Below, in pieces: positions 34,841-47,470 of a DNA stretch of 64,000 nt (its first letter is position 1; each line of letters begins with the position of its first letter). Below the pieces are notes generated by a model that did no database searches, was not told where the DNA came from, and saw nothing but the letters and a program-made list of their open reading frames with translations. The translations under genes were made by a program, and so were the position numbers. The stretch comes from Cupriavidus pauculus (lineage in GTDB: Bacteria; Pseudomonadota; Gammaproteobacteria; Burkholderiales; Burkholderiaceae), in contig NZ_CP044065.1 in the NCBI RefSeq assembly GCF_008693385.1, forward strand, positions 1,612,001 through 1,676,000. The letters are read 5' to 3'.

Positions 34841-35803
34841 ATGGGAATCGGCGTCCTGTGCGGCCTGCTGGCCGGCGCGTTCTGGGGGATGGTGTTCATC
34901 GCGCCCAAGCTGCTGCCGGTATTTTCACCGTGGGAACTCGCCATCGGCCGCTACCTCGCCTATGGCATCGTCGCATGCGTGGCCACGCTGCCGATGCTTC
35001 GCCGCATCCTGCGCAAGCTCACGCGCGCCGACTGCATCGCGCTGCTGCGGCAGGCATTCACGGGCAACCTGCTCTACTACGTGCTGCTCGCGTTCGGTGT
35101 GCAACTGGCCGGCGTGGGCCCCACCTCGCTGATCATCGGCATCCTCCCGATCACGGTCACGATCATGGGCCGCCGCGACCATGGCGCGGTTCCGTTATCG
35201 AAGCTCGTACTGCCGCTGCTCGTCGTTGCCGCGGGCATCGCCTGCATCAATATCGATCTGTTCTCCGGCGGCGGCGGCGCCCATGGCGCGGCGGCCACCG
35301 ACGCGGCAATCCGTCCGGTATGGGAGAAGATCGCCGGCGTGCTGTGCGCCGTGGGCGCGCTCGTCTGCTGGTCGCTGTACGCGGTGGACAACGCGCGCTA
35401 CCTGCAGTGCAACCCGCATTTCAGCGGCAACGAATGGTCCGCGCTTTATGGGCTGTCCACGGGCCTCGTTTCCGCGGTGCTCGCGGTCATCGGGTGGATG
35501 GTCGCCGGCGACACCCTCACCGCGTCCGGCAGCCAGCGCGACTGGCAGTGGTTCTGGATCGTCAACGGCGCCGTTGCAATCGGAGCGTCGCTTATTGGCA
35601 ACAACCTGTGGAACATCGCGAGCCGTCGGCTACCCCTCACGCTGTCGGGCCAGATGATCGTGTTCGAGACGCTATTCGCGCTGGCATATGGGTTTGTCTT
35701 CGACCATCGCTGGCCCCGGCCGCTCGAGACGGCCGCCGTTGCATTGCTGATGATCGGGGTGGCCTGGTCCGTGCGCTTGCACGCCCCGGACAAGTCTGCG
35801 TAG
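34841..35803 (+). CDS. DMT-family (EamA) membrane transporter
   Basis: 320 residues with about ten predicted transmembrane helices in two EamA halves (GVLCGLLAGAFWGMVFIAPKLL; GVLCAVGALVCWSLYAVDNARYL). Drug/metabolite transporter superfamily members export metabolites or take up small solutes; substrate unknown. ATG 34841 follows GGAG at 5 bases; an upstream ATG at 34799 has no ribosome-binding site. A Gly/Ala-rich loop (SGGGGAHGAAATDA) links the two halves. Confidence 0.86.
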   Translation: MGIGVLCGLLAGAFWGMVFIAPKLLPVFSPWELAIGRYLAYGIVACVATLPMLRRILRKLTRADCIALLRQAFTGNLLYYVLLAFGVQLAGVGPTSLIIGILPITVTIMGRRDHGAVPLSKLVLPLLVVAAGIACINIDLFSGGGGAHGAAATDAAIRPVWEKIAGVLCAVGALVCWSLYAVDNARYLQCNPHFSGNEWSALYGLSTGLVSAVLAVIGWMVAGDTLTASGSQRDWQWFWIVNGAVAIGASLIGNNLWNIASRRLPLTLSGQMIVFETLFALAYGFVFDHRWPRPLETAAVALLMIGVAWSVRLHAPDKSA

Positions 35804-35840
35804 ACTGCTGTGCGTTGCTCACCACGCACGTTACCTCCCC

Positions 35841-36395
35841 ATGAAACGCTCGTTCGCGCGCTTTTTCGGTCTCTCCCTGCTCGCCGCGGCCGGCATCGCC
35901 GCGCTGCCCGGCATCGCCCAGGCCCAGTGGCAATGGCGCGACGAGGCCGGCCGCAAGGTCTACAGCGACACGCCACCGCCGCCTGGCGTGCCGGCGCGCA
36001 ACATCCTGTCGGCACCGGGCCGCGCGCCGGGCGCCTATGTCCCCGCCGATGGCGCCGAGGGCGCAGCCGACAAGGGCAAGGGGTCGGTCAATACCATCGC
36101 CTCGACGCCGAACGACAGCCAGGCGGCCCTGCAGGCCCAGAAGGAAGGCTTCGAGAAGCGCCGCGCGGCGCGCCTGAAGCAGGAAGAGGAAACGGCCGCC
36201 AGGGAAGCCAGGCTCGCTCAGCGCGCCGCGCGCTGCCAGGAGCTGCAGAACTACGCGCTGGGACTCTCGCAGAACGCGCGCATCGCGCGCATCAACAGCG
36301 AAGGCGCGCGCGAGGCGCTGGACGATGCCGAGCGCGCCGCGTCGCTGGAACGCACGAATACCGCGATCGCGGCGGAGTGCGGCGCCGGCGGCTGA
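35841..36395 (+). CDS. DUF4124-domain exported protein
   Basis: 184 residues. A signal peptide (FFGLSLLAAAGIAALPGIAQA) leads into a DUF4124 domain (QWQWRDEAGRKVYSDTPPPPGVPARNIL). This domain is a short beta-unit common in periplasmic proteins of beta-proteobacteria. The remainder is a charged helix (RRAARLKQEEETAAREARLAQR) that may form a coiled coil, ending in a Cys-containing segment. Function unknown. Convergent with rnfH, the stops abutting at 36395/36396. Confidence 0.85.
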   Translation: MKRSFARFFGLSLLAAAGIAALPGIAQAQWQWRDEAGRKVYSDTPPPPGVPARNILSAPGRAPGAYVPADGAEGAADKGKGSVNTIASTPNDSQAALQAQKEGFEKRRAARLKQEEETAAREARLAQRAARCQELQNYALGLSQNARIARINSEGAREALDDAERAASLERTNTAIAAECGAGG

Positions 36396-36761
36396 TCAGT
36401 CAGACTTGCCGCGCAGCCACTTCTGGCCTTCGCGGGTCCCCGTGGCGCGGGTCTTCTGCACGCGCCTGCGCCGCGCCTGCTTGGGATCGGCCGTGAGCGC
36501 GCGATACACCTCCACACGATCACCGTCGCGCACCACCGTATCGAGCGTCTTGAGCTTGCCGAAGATTCCCACGCGCATCGTGTTCGGATCGACCTCGGGA
36601 CAGGCCCGCACGAGCCCGCTGGCCGCGATGGCCTGCACGATCGACGTCCCCGGCGGGACTTCCACGTCCTCCAGGAACACGCGGTCCGGCCGCGCATAGC
36701 AGACGGCCAGGCGCACGACGGCAGCCGGCGACCCGGGCGCGAGATCAGGTCTTGTTGTCAT
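36396..36761 (-). CDS. rnfH: RnfH family (UPF0125) protein
   Basis: 121 residues with a ubiquitin-like beta-grasp fold, recognised by VRLAVCYARPDRVFLEDVEVPPGTSIVQAI, GIFGKLKTLDTVVRDGDRVEVYRAL and the ending DPKQARRRR. RnfH is regularly found downstream of ratA (the yfjG-yfjF pair of E. coli); its biochemical role is unproven. It overlaps the ratA gene by 17 bases, indicating coupled translation. Confidence 0.9.
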   Translation of the reverse strand: MTTRPDLAPGSPAAVVRLAVCYARPDRVFLEDVEVPPGTSIVQAIAASGLVRACPEVDPNTMRVGIFGKLKTLDTVVRDGDRVEVYRALTADPKQARRRRVQKTRATGTREGQKWLRGKSD

Positions 36762-37185
36762 AGACCACCTCGGCCCGCTTCACGAACGCATCGACGAACG
36801 TATTGGCGATGACGCTGAACGCCGGGCCGATGATCTTCTCGAGCAGGACGCTAGAGAACTCGTAGTGCAGATGGAATTCGATCTTGCACGCGTCGGCGCG
36901 CAGCGGCGTGAAGCGCCACGTGCCATTGAAGGTCTTGAAAGGTCCGTCCGCGAACGTCATATCGATTCGCGTGGGACGCTCCTGGATGTTCCGCGTATGG
37001 AAGTACTGCTTGATGCCGCTGAAGTGGATATTGATCTTCGCGTCGAGCAGCGTTTCGGTCTGCTCGAAGACCTCCACTCCTCCGCACCACGGCAGAAACT
37101 TCGGGTAGTCCTCCACGCGGGTTACCAGGTCGTACATCTGCTCGGCGGAATACCCGAGCAGGACGGATTTGTGGACGTCGGCCAT
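36745..37185 (-). CDS. ratA: RatA-type START-like protein (ubiquinone-binding/ribosome-association family)
   Basis: 146-residue SRPBCC/COQ10-like protein: KSVLLGYSAEQMYDLVTRVEDYPKFLPWCGGVEV at the N-terminus and VIANTFVDAFVKRAEVVY at the end. E. coli RatA blocks 70S ribosome assembly on overproduction, while mitochondrial and Caulobacter homologues bind ubiquinone, so the toxin label is disputed. Sits between rnfH (overlap 17 bases) and the divergent smpB, the standard proteobacterial order. Confidence 0.92.
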   Translation of the reverse strand: MADVHKSVLLGYSAEQMYDLVTRVEDYPKFLPWCGGVEVFEQTETLLDAKINIHFSGIKQYFHTRNIQERPTRIDMTFADGPFKTFNGTWRFTPLRADACKIEFHLHYEFSSVLLEKIIGPAFSVIANTFVDAFVKRAEVVYDNKT

Positions 37186-37234
37186 GTAAGCGGAATGCGG
37201 GGCGCTGCCGGGCTGGGCCGGCGCCTGTCTGGTT

Positions 37235-37243
37235 TGCTAGAAT
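37235..37243 (+). promoter_or_regulatory. Probable extended -10 promoter of smpB
   Basis: TGC followed by TAGAAT (TG at 37235-37236, -10 at 37238-37243), 72 bases before the smpB start. Extended -10 elements compensate for a weak -35. Confidence 0.5.
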
Positions 37244-37314
37244 CGGGATTTTAGCCGACACGCGCGCGAAGGGCATCCCCAGCGGACACCCCAGCTCATC
37301 ATTCATCGGAACGC

Positions 37315-37767
37315 ATGACCATCGCAGACAACAAGAAAGCCTTTTTCGACTACTTCATCGAAGAGCGGTACGAAGCCGGCCTCGTGCTGGAAGGCTGGGA
37401 AGTCAAGGCGATCCGGGCTAACCGCGCGCAGATAAAGGAAGGCTACGTGGTCATCCGCAACGCCGAGATGTTCCTCATCGGCGCGCATATCAGCCCGCTG
37501 CAGAGCGCCTCCACGCACGTCCAGCCCGACCCCGTCCGCACGCGCAAGCTGCTGCTCAAGGCCGCCGAGATCAGCAAGCTCATCGGCAAGGTCGAGCAGC
37601 GCGGCTATACGCTGGTCCCGCTGAACCTCCATTACCAGCGCGGTCGCATCAAGTGCGAGATCGGGCTGGCCAAGGGCAAGAAGCAGTTCGACAAGCGCGA
37701 GACCGAGAAGAACCGCGACTGGCAGCGCGAGAAGGCGCGCATCCTCAAGGGCGACGCCAAGGAGTAA
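37315..37767 (+). CDS. smpB: SsrA-binding protein SmpB
   Basis: 150-residue RNA-binding protein that delivers tmRNA to stalled ribosomes in trans-translation. Conserved blocks: [40 protein letters not shown] near residues 5-45, [45 protein letters not shown], and the basic tail. Length is normal for the family (about 150-160). The tmRNA gene itself is not in the window. Divergent from ratA with 129 bp between starts. Confidence 0.97.
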   Translation: MTIADNKKAFFDYFIEERYEAGLVLEGWEVKAIRANRAQIKEGYVVIRNAEMFLIGAHISPLQSASTHVQPDPVRTRKLLLKAAEISKLIGKVEQRGYTLVPLNLHYQRGRIKCEIGLAKGKKQFDKRETEKNRDWQREKARILKGDAKE

Positions 37768-37803
37768 TCGCCCTCGATCCGGTCGTCCTGATCGTGGTCG
37801 CCC

Positions 37804-39768
<1,965 letters not shown>

Positions 39769-39806
39769 GGGAAAGACCTTGGTGCCAAAACGTCCAGCCC
39801 GAGACT

Positions 39807-39837
39807 GGAACGTTCCGTGAAACACATGAAACGTTCC
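39807..39837. promoter_or_regulatory. Candidate activator-binding sites of the PrpR-type regulator
   Basis: GGAACGTTCC (39807-39816, perfect palindrome) and GAAACGTTCC (39828-39837) are centred 21 bp apart, two helical turns. They lie about 75-105 bp upstream of the sigma-54 promoter, where such activators bind. Confidence 0.5.
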
Positions 39838-39910
39838 GGCATGGTAGCTCAACCACGCGCCCCGCACCCAAGTCATTGTTTTGCATGAAGTTTTTGGCGA
39901 ACCGTCCGAC

Positions 39911-39925
39911 TGGCACGCTCCGTGC
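39911..39925 (+). promoter_or_regulatory. Sigma-54 (-24/-12) promoter
   Basis: TGGCACG-N4-GTGC matches TGGCACG-N4-TTGC with one mismatch; GG (39912-39913) and GC (39924-39925) are 10 bases apart as required. It sits 40 bases before the lyase start and opposite a sigma-54 activator gene. Confidence 0.8.
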
Positions 39926-39964
39926 GAAAAGAGGCACATCCATTCGAGATCCGGAGACCCCATC

Positions 39965-40849
39965 ATGACCACCTCCTCCGCGGCACGCCGTGCCGCCTTC
40001 CGCGCCAAGGTCGAAGCCCGCCAGGGCCTGCTCGTGCCCGGCGCATTCAATGCCATGAGCGCCCGCGTCATCGAGGACGCCGGGTTCGAGGCGCTGTACC
40101 TGACCGGTGCCGGCGTGACCAACATGTCGCTGGGCCTGCCCGACCTCGGCTTTATCGGCCTGCACGAAGTCGCCGAGCACACGTCGCGCGTGCGCGATGC
40201 CATCGCGCTACCGATCATCGTCGATGCCGACACGGGCTTCGGCAACGCGGTGAACGTCTATCGCACGATCCAGGTCCTCGAACGCAGCGGCGCCGACGCG
40301 GTCCAGCTGGAAGACCAGATCATGCCGAAGAAGTGCGGGCACTTCGCGGGCAAGGAAGTCATCAGCACGAGCGAGATGGTCGGCAAGATCCAGGCCGCGG
40401 CCGATGCGCGCGAGGACGAAAACCTGCTGATCATCGCGCGGACCGATGCGGCCGCCGTGCATGGCATCGAGGACGCGATCGACCGCGGCCGCCGCTTCGT
40501 CGAGGCGGGCGCGGACATCCTGTTTATCGAAGCCACCGAGTCGCTGGCCGATATCGAACGCCTGCCCGGCCTGATCGACATTCCGCAACTGATCAATATC
40601 GTGATCGGCGGCAAGACGCCGACGCAGTCGCGCGAGGCGCTTGCCGGCCTTGGCTACGCCATCGTGCTGTACGCGAACGCGGCGTTGCAGGGCGCGGTGC
40701 TCGGCATGCAGCGCGCGCTCGGCACGCTGCAAAAGCAGGGGCGCCTCGATGAAGACGCGACGCTCGTGGCACCGTTCAGCGAGCGCCAACGCCTTGTCAA
40801 CAAGCCGCGCTACGACGCGCTCGACAAGAAGTACGCCGCGAAAGACTGA
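39965..40849 (+). CDS. Isocitrate lyase/PEP mutase-family C-C lyase
   Basis: 294 residues of the PEP mutase/isocitrate lyase superfamily. The catalytic motif KKCGHF (lyase signature K-K/R-C-G-H) is near residue 123 and the metal-binding [12 protein letters not shown] near 82. It differs from true PrpB after the middle of the barrel ([24 protein letters not shown] instead of the PrpB pattern) and is closer to 2,3-dimethylmalate lyase and related oxaloacetate-type lyases. So a methylisocitrate-lyase label should be avoided. Controlled by the sigma-54 promoter at 39911; the following Bug gene is 37 bases downstream. Confidence 0.85.
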   Translation: MTTSSAARRAAFRAKVEARQGLLVPGAFNAMSARVIEDAGFEALYLTGAGVTNMSLGLPDLGFIGLHEVAEHTSRVRDAIALPIIVDADTGFGNAVNVYRTIQVLERSGADAVQLEDQIMPKKCGHFAGKEVISTSEMVGKIQAAADAREDENLLIIARTDAAAVHGIEDAIDRGRRFVEAGADILFIEATESLADIERLPGLIDIPQLINIVIGGKTPTQSREALAGLGYAIVLYANAALQGAVLGMQRALGTLQKQGRLDEDATLVAPFSERQRLVNKPRYDALDKKYAAKD

Positions 40850-40886
40850 CGTTTCAGATGTTGTTATTCGCTTTTGGAGACACGTT

Positions 40887-41873
40887 TTGCATAAGACCAA
40901 CCGATTCACGCGCACCCTGATCGCTTCGGCGGCCCTGATCACCACGTTTACGGCGGCCGGCACCGCGGCCGCCGCCGACACGTGGCCGTCCAAGACCATT
41001 CGCTTCGTCGTGCCGTTCTCGGCCGGCGGCGCCAACGATCTGATGGCCCGCGCGGCGGCCGAAGGCGCGTCGAAGGTGCTGGGCCAGACGGTACTGATCG
41101 ACAATCGTCCGGGCGCGGGCGGTACCGTGGGCGCGGAAGTCGTCGCCCGCAGCGCCCCCGACGGCTATACGTTCCTGATCAGCGCGGCGGGCGTGATCTC
41201 GAACAGCATGATCAAGAAGTCGATCCCGTTCAAGGACGATGCGCTGGTGCCGGTCGTGATGATCGGCCTGGCCCCGTCCGTGATCGTGGTGCCGAAGAGC
41301 TCCCCGTACAACACCCTGCGCGAATTCGTCGATGCCTCGAAGAAAGGCAACGGCTTCAACTTCGCGACCGCGGGCACCGGCAGCACGCCGCATTTCGTGG
41401 CCGAGATCCTCAACGTGAAGTACGGCGCCAAGCTGCAGTCGATTCCGTACAAGAGCGGTGGCGAGAGCACGACCGCCGTGCTCGGCGGACAGGTGGAAGG
41501 CACGTCGGAGGCCAGCATCATCGCACTGCCGCATATCGTGGGCGAAGGCAAGTTCAAGCCGCTGGCCACGACGTGGACGCAGCGCATCTCCGCCTACCCG
41601 CAGCTGTCCACGGCCACGGAGCAAGGCTTCCCGGACCTGCAGATCGCGCACTGGGCCGGCGTGCACGCGCCCAAGGGCACGCCGCCCGCGATCATGGACA
41701 AGGTGGCGGCCGCGGTCGATCAGGCCATGCGCGACCCGGCCACGGCGGCCAGGCTCAAGTCCGTCGGTATCGAGCCCATCGGCGGCACGCGCGCCGAGTT
41801 CGTGAAGTTCGTGGACGCCGAACGCCGCCGCCTGGGCGAGATCGTCAAGGCCGCGAAGATGCAGGAAAAATAA
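40887..41873 (+). CDS. Bug/TctC-family periplasmic solute-binding protein (TTG start)
   Basis: 328 residues. Signal peptide (RFTRTLIASAALITTFTAAG...AAA) then KTIRFVVPFSAGGANDLMAR and VLIDNRPGAGGT. No ATG is near: the first ribosome-binding site (TTGGAGA, 40874-40880) is 6 bases from a TTG at 40887, so translation starts there. It follows the lyase gene in an operon under sigma-54 control and ends in a strong terminator, so it probably binds the substrate of that lyase. Confidence 0.88.
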   Translation: MHKTNRFTRTLIASAALITTFTAAGTAAAADTWPSKTIRFVVPFSAGGANDLMARAAAEGASKVLGQTVLIDNRPGAGGTVGAEVVARSAPDGYTFLISAAGVISNSMIKKSIPFKDDALVPVVMIGLAPSVIVVPKSSPYNTLREFVDASKKGNGFNFATAGTGSTPHFVAEILNVKYGAKLQSIPYKSGGESTTAVLGGQVEGTSEASIIALPHIVGEGKFKPLATTWTQRISAYPQLSTATEQGFPDLQIAHWAGVHAPKGTPPAIMDKVAAAVDQAMRDPATAARLKSVGIEPIGGTRAEFVKFVDAERRRLGEIVKAAKMQEK

Positions 41874-41897
41874 GCGATCTCGCAAACCTGCAAACAA

Positions 41898-41923
41898 AAA
41901 GGCCGCCCCTCGGGGCGGCCTTT
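41898..41923 (+). terminator. Terminator between the Bug gene and ppsA
   Basis: AAAGGCCGCCCC, 2-base gap, GGGGCGGCCTTT followed by CTAC: a 12-base perfect stem with A and T flanks. It can serve both the operon from the left and ppsA from the right. Confidence 0.85.
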
Positions 41924-41940
41924 CTACATGGCGACGTGGC

Positions 41941-44343
<2,403 letters not shown>

Positions 44344-44412
44344 GAAAGCCTCAAAACAAAGTAAGAAATCTTTCGTGTCGCCCGGTATCTTGTTGGAGTT
44401 CTGTTCCCGGAA

Positions 44413-44537
44413 GCGATCGCTTGGCTAAGCATTTGCCCGGCATTTCCATCGCCTTTGCTGCGGCGCACATTGTTGACAATCGACCGTATGATCGTTGTCT
44501 GGCTTGCGCCCGCGCAATTGCTTAGCCAAAAGATCGC
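44413..44537. promoter_or_regulatory. Long inverted repeat in the ppsA-ppsR divergent promoter region
   Basis: A 24-base element at 44413-44436 (core TTGGCTAAGCA) recurs inverted at 44514-44537 (core TGCTTAGCCAA) with 3 mismatches. The pair is symmetric about 44475, near the middle of the gap, and the right arm overlaps the -35 of the ppsR promoter. Probably two sites for one regulator; its identity is not known. Confidence 0.6.
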
Positions 44538-44546
44538 CGCTATTCT
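44518..44546 (+). promoter_or_regulatory. Probable ppsR promoter
   Basis: TTGCTT (44518-44523), 17-base spacer, TATTCT (44541-44546), 52 bases before the ppsR ATG. The -35 lies within the right arm of the inverted repeat. Confidence 0.5.
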
Positions 44547-44598
44547 ACCGTGCCGCACCGCACTTCGCGAAAATGCGGCTCCAAATAATTGATCAGAC

Positions 44599-45495
44599 AT
44601 GTCCCTTCCGGAAGCGCCTGATGCGCCGCAACCGGCGTCCGTAGCGCCCACCCCCGTCACCGGCGCCGCCGATCGCCCTGCCGTCCGTACGGTCTTTATC
44701 GTCTCGGATGGCACCGGCATTACCGCCGAAACATTCAGCCACTCGATCCTCGCGCAGTTCGAGATGCGTTTCCGCAAGGTGCGCATGCCGTTCGTCGATA
44801 CGCCCGAGAAGGCACATATCGCCGTGGGCAAGATCAACGAGGCGTTCTACAACGAAGGCGTGCCGCCGATCGTGTTTACGACGCTCGTCAACGCCGAATC
44901 CAACAAGGCCATCCGCCGCGCCAAGGCGATGATCCTGGACATGTTCCAGACCTTCATCGAGCCGCTGGAGAAGGAGCTCGGCCTCAAGTCCACGCACGCG
45001 ATCGGCCGCTTCCACCAGAACGCCGACACCGAGGCGTACAAGAACCGCATCGAGGCCATCAACTTCTCGCTCGCGCACGACGACGGCCAGTCGCACAAGA
45101 ACCTGCAGGAAGCCGACGTCATCCTCGTGGGCGTCTCGCGCAGCGGCAAGACCCCGACCAGCCTCTACCTGGCCATGCAGTACGGCCTCAAGGCCGCCAA
45201 CTACCCGCTGATTCCCGACGACTTCGAACGCGGCAAGCTGCCCACGGCGCTCTATGCGTTCAAGAACAAGATCTTCGGGCTTTCGATCGATCCGCAGCGC
45301 CTGACCGAAATCCGCAACGAGCGCCGGCCCGGCAGCAAGTACGCGGCCATCGAGAACTGCCGCTACGAGGTCAACGAGGCCGAGACGATGATGCGGCGCG
45401 AGGGCATCAAGTGGCTGTCCTCGACCCACAAGTCGATCGAGGAAATCGCGACGACGATCCTGCAGGAAATCAAGGTCGATCGCGACAACTATTGA
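44599..45495 (+). CDS. ppsR: PEP synthase regulatory protein (bifunctional kinase/pyrophosphorylase)
   Basis: 298 residues (E. coli about 277); ADP-dependent kinase that inactivates, and phosphate-dependent pyrophosphorylase that reactivates, PpsA at a threonine next to its catalytic histidine. Signatures: VFIVSDGTGITAETFSHSIL near residue 32, the ATP/ADP-binding P-loop GVSRSGKTPTSLYLA (about 177-191), and the C-terminal GIKWLSSTHKSIEEIATTIL. The N-terminal 25 residues are Pro/Ala-rich and likely disordered. Divergent from ppsA as usual. Confidence 0.95.
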   Translation: MSLPEAPDAPQPASVAPTPVTGAADRPAVRTVFIVSDGTGITAETFSHSILAQFEMRFRKVRMPFVDTPEKAHIAVGKINEAFYNEGVPPIVFTTLVNAESNKAIRRAKAMILDMFQTFIEPLEKELGLKSTHAIGRFHQNADTEAYKNRIEAINFSLAHDDGQSHKNLQEADVILVGVSRSGKTPTSLYLAMQYGLKAANYPLIPDDFERGKLPTALYAFKNKIFGLSIDPQRLTEIRNERRPGSKYAAIENCRYEVNEAETMMRREGIKWLSSTHKSIEEIATTILQEIKVDRDNY

Positions 45496-45587
45496 CCGCT
45501 ATTTTGAGAATCGTCTCCTGTTCGGAGCCCTGACACGGTGGCAAATTTCAATGGCAACGCTGTCGTTGTCCACAGGAGAAAACCACC

Positions 45588-45998
45588 GTGTCCCATCCCC
45601 AAGGCCATGTGCATACCGCTGGCGACTTCCCGCATACCCTGACCCCACGCGATCCCGGCCACCTGCCGCCGAAGGTCGGCGCCCTTCTTTTCGCCGGCGT
45701 TCTCACGTCGCTGTCCGCCGTGTTTGCCATCGTGGAATACAGCGGCCGCGACCTGAAGGACGCCCTCGTTCGCATCGAAACCCAATTCGACAATCGGCTC
45801 GGTCGCCTGGAAACCCAATTCGACAATCGGCTCGGTCGCCTGGAAACCAAATTCGATCAGCGGTTTGATCGCCTCGAGGCGCAGGTGCACGCCCTCGATC
45901 GCAAGGTGGACAGACTCGAAGTTCGGCTCGACAAGGTCGAAGCATTCATCGCCCCGAAGACGGGGCAACCGGCGGACACCAGGGCGCAGACGCGCTAG
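45588..45998 (+). CDS. Small membrane-anchored coiled-coil protein with 11-residue repeats
   Basis: 136 residues. A single transmembrane helix (VGALLFAGVLTSLSAVFAIVEY, about 30-51) is followed by a coiled coil containing three 11-residue repeats (RIETQFDNRLG, RLETQFDNRLG, RLETKFDQRFD) and then VHALDRKVDRLEVRLDKVEAF. The N-terminal part is His/Pro-rich. The first two repeats are identical in DNA (33 bp), so copy number may vary. It resembles small DUF1640/CCDC90-like proteins; no function known. It converges with the rRNA methyltransferase gene. Confidence 0.72.
   Translation: MSHPQGHVHTAGDFPHTLTPRDPGHLPPKVGALLFAGVLTSLSAVFAIVEYSGRDLKDALVRIETQFDNRLGRLETQFDNRLGRLETKFDQRFDRLEAQVHALDRKVDRLEVRLDKVEAFIAPKTGQPADTRAQTR
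45777..45875 (+). repeat. Three tandem 33-bp repeats in the coiled-coil gene
   Basis: Units at 45777-45809 and 45810-45842 are identical (starting GAAACCCAATTCGACAATCG); the third (45843-45875) is diverged. Each encodes 11 residues of the coiled coil, so unit gain or loss keeps frame and heptad/hendecad register. Confidence 0.85.
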
Positions 45999-46002
45999 CC
46001 CG

Positions 46003-46791
46003 CTATGCGCCCGCCCCGCGCCGCTGCCGCACCGCCTCGAACAGGCAAACGGCAGTGGCCGCCGCCACGTTCAGCGATTCGAGTCCGCCTGGCTGTGGAA
46101 TGGTCACCGTGCGGGACACATGCGCCATCCATGCCGCGCTGACGCCAGCGCCTTCGTTACCGACGACCCACCCCACCGGCGCCCGCAGATCGGTATCGAA
46201 TACCGCCGCATCCGCGTGCGAGGATGTCGCCAGCAACGGCACCCGCAGCCGGCTGGACAGCATGTCGAGCGTGCAGTGCTCGACGATATTCAGATGGAAG
46301 TTCGCGCCCATGCCGGCGCGCAGGGTCTTGGCCGACCATGCCGACGCGCTGCCGGTCACGAGGAACGCGTGCGGAATGCCCGCCGCGGCCGCGCTGCGCA
46401 GGATCGAGCCGACGTTGCCCGCGTCCTGCACGCCATCGAGAATCACGCAATCGGTGTCGATGGTCTGCGGCAGATGCCCGCCCGGCGTGTCGATCACGAA
46501 CAGCAGATCGATCCCATTGGCGACGGGGGCGATCTGCGAGAACAGCGCGTCGGCCAGCACGATGACGCGGTGCTCGTCGACGGCGTCGCGCAGCGCCCGC
46601 ACCTCGGGATGATCGTAGTGGCGCTCGCCGAGCACGCATTGCACGGGCTGCCCCAGCGCCGCGACGTAGGCCTGCGCGAGGTGCACGCCATCGAGCACGG
46701 ACTGGCCCGCCTTGCGCTGCTGGTGGGTGGAGCCCGTCAGCGCCTTCAGATGCTTGAACAGCGCGTTGTCGCGCGATGTGATGTGCTTCAC
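46003..46791 (-). CDS. TrmH/SpoU-family RNA 2'-O-methyltransferase
   Basis: 262 residues. SpoU motifs: substrate-binding N-terminal domain (HITSRDNALFKHLKALTG), then the knotted SAM domain with LDGVQDAGNVGSILRSAAAAGI, VVGNEGAGVSAAW and TVTIPQPGGLESLNVAAATAVCLFEAVRQ. It methylates a ribose in rRNA or tRNA; RlmB-like or RlmH-type target not specified. The GTG at 46791 has GAAGG upstream at 8 bases, while ATG 46827 lacks one and overlaps rnhB, so GTG is preferred. Last gene of the long housekeeping run, 10 bases after rnhB. Confidence 0.88.
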   Translation of the reverse strand: MKHITSRDNALFKHLKALTGSTHQQRKAGQSVLDGVHLAQAYVAALGQPVQCVLGERHYDHPEVRALRDAVDEHRVIVLADALFSQIAPVANGIDLLFVIDTPGGHLPQTIDTDCVILDGVQDAGNVGSILRSAAAAGIPHAFLVTGSASAWSAKTLRAGMGANFHLNIVEHCTLDMLSSRLRVPLLATSSHADAAVFDTDLRAPVGWVVGNEGAGVSAAWMAHVSRTVTIPQPGGLESLNVAAATAVCLFEAVRQRRGAGA

Positions 46792-46801
46792 CGTAGAACC
46801 T

Positions 46802-47470
46802 TCAGAACGGCGGCGCTTCCTGCGCAACCGTCATGCGATCGAGCACGATGCGCACCGGCGCGAACGTGCGGCGGTGATGCGGCGTGGCCCCGAACTGCTC
46901 GAGCGCGGCCAGATGTTGCGGCGTGGGATAGCCCACATGGCTGTCGAACCCGTACTCGGGATACTGCTGGTGCAGCGCGTGCAGTTCGCGGTCGCGTGCG
47001 ACCTTGGCGAGGATCGACGCCGCCGAGATCGCACGCACCTTGGCATCGCCCTTTACGATCGCTTCGACCGGAAACGCGACCTGCGGGCAGCGATTGCCGT
47101 CCACCTGCACGAGGTCGGGAATCACGCCTTTGGCGGCGAGCCCCTGCACCGCGCGCTGCATGGCCAGCATCGAGGCATGCAGGATATTGATCGAGTCGAT
47201 CTCCTCGACCGTCGCAAACGAAATATGCCAGCCCAGCGCGCGTTCGCAGATGCGCTCGAACAGCACTTCGCGCTTCTCCGCGCTGAGGATCTTGGAATCG
47301 GCCAGCCCGCGGATCTGGCGCGCGGGGTCGAGCACCACGGCGGCCGCATACACGGGCCCCGCGAGCGGGCCGCGACCGGCCTCGTCCACGCCGCACAGGC
47401 GCTGTACGACGGCCACGGTCTGAGTGAGTTCGAGCCCCAGTTGCGGCGAAGGCGACTTGGCGCGCGGCAT
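46802..47470 (-). CDS. rnhB: Ribonuclease HII
   Basis: 222 residues; cleaves RNA strands in RNA-DNA hybrids and single ribonucleotides in DNA. The catalytic acids are in [21 protein letters not shown] (D/E about 28-29) and [27 protein letters not shown] near the C-terminus is the family's signature. ATG 47470 overlaps the lpxB stop by 1 base (TGATG), a coupling arrangement. The frame is open upstream only because it reads through lpxB. Confidence 0.95.
   Translation of the reverse strand: MPRAKSPSPQLGLELTQTVAVVQRLCGVDEAGRGPLAGPVYAAAVVLDPARQIRGLADSKILSAEKREVLFERICERALGWHISFATVEEIDSINILHASMLAMQRAVQGLAAKGVIPDLVQVDGNRCPQVAFPVEAIVKGDAKVRAISAASILAKVARDRELHALHQQYPEYGFDSHVGYPTPQHLAALEQFGATPHHRRTFAPVRIVLDRMTVAQEAPPF

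Noticed and set aside
36745..37185. Reporting ratA-rnfH as a toxin-antitoxin system
   Set aside because: The pair is conserved across proteobacteria as core genes, and the homologues bind ubiquinone or lipids; the toxin label rests on overproduction in E. coli.
39965..40849. Annotation as prpB (methylisocitrate lyase)
   Set aside because: The KKCGH motif and the PrpR-type neighbour suggest it, but the second half lacks the PrpB pattern and prpC/prpD are absent, so only the superfamily is claimed.
45777..45875. Short regular repeats resembling a CRISPR array
   Set aside because: The units are directly adjacent with no spacers and lie in frame inside a coiled-coil gene.
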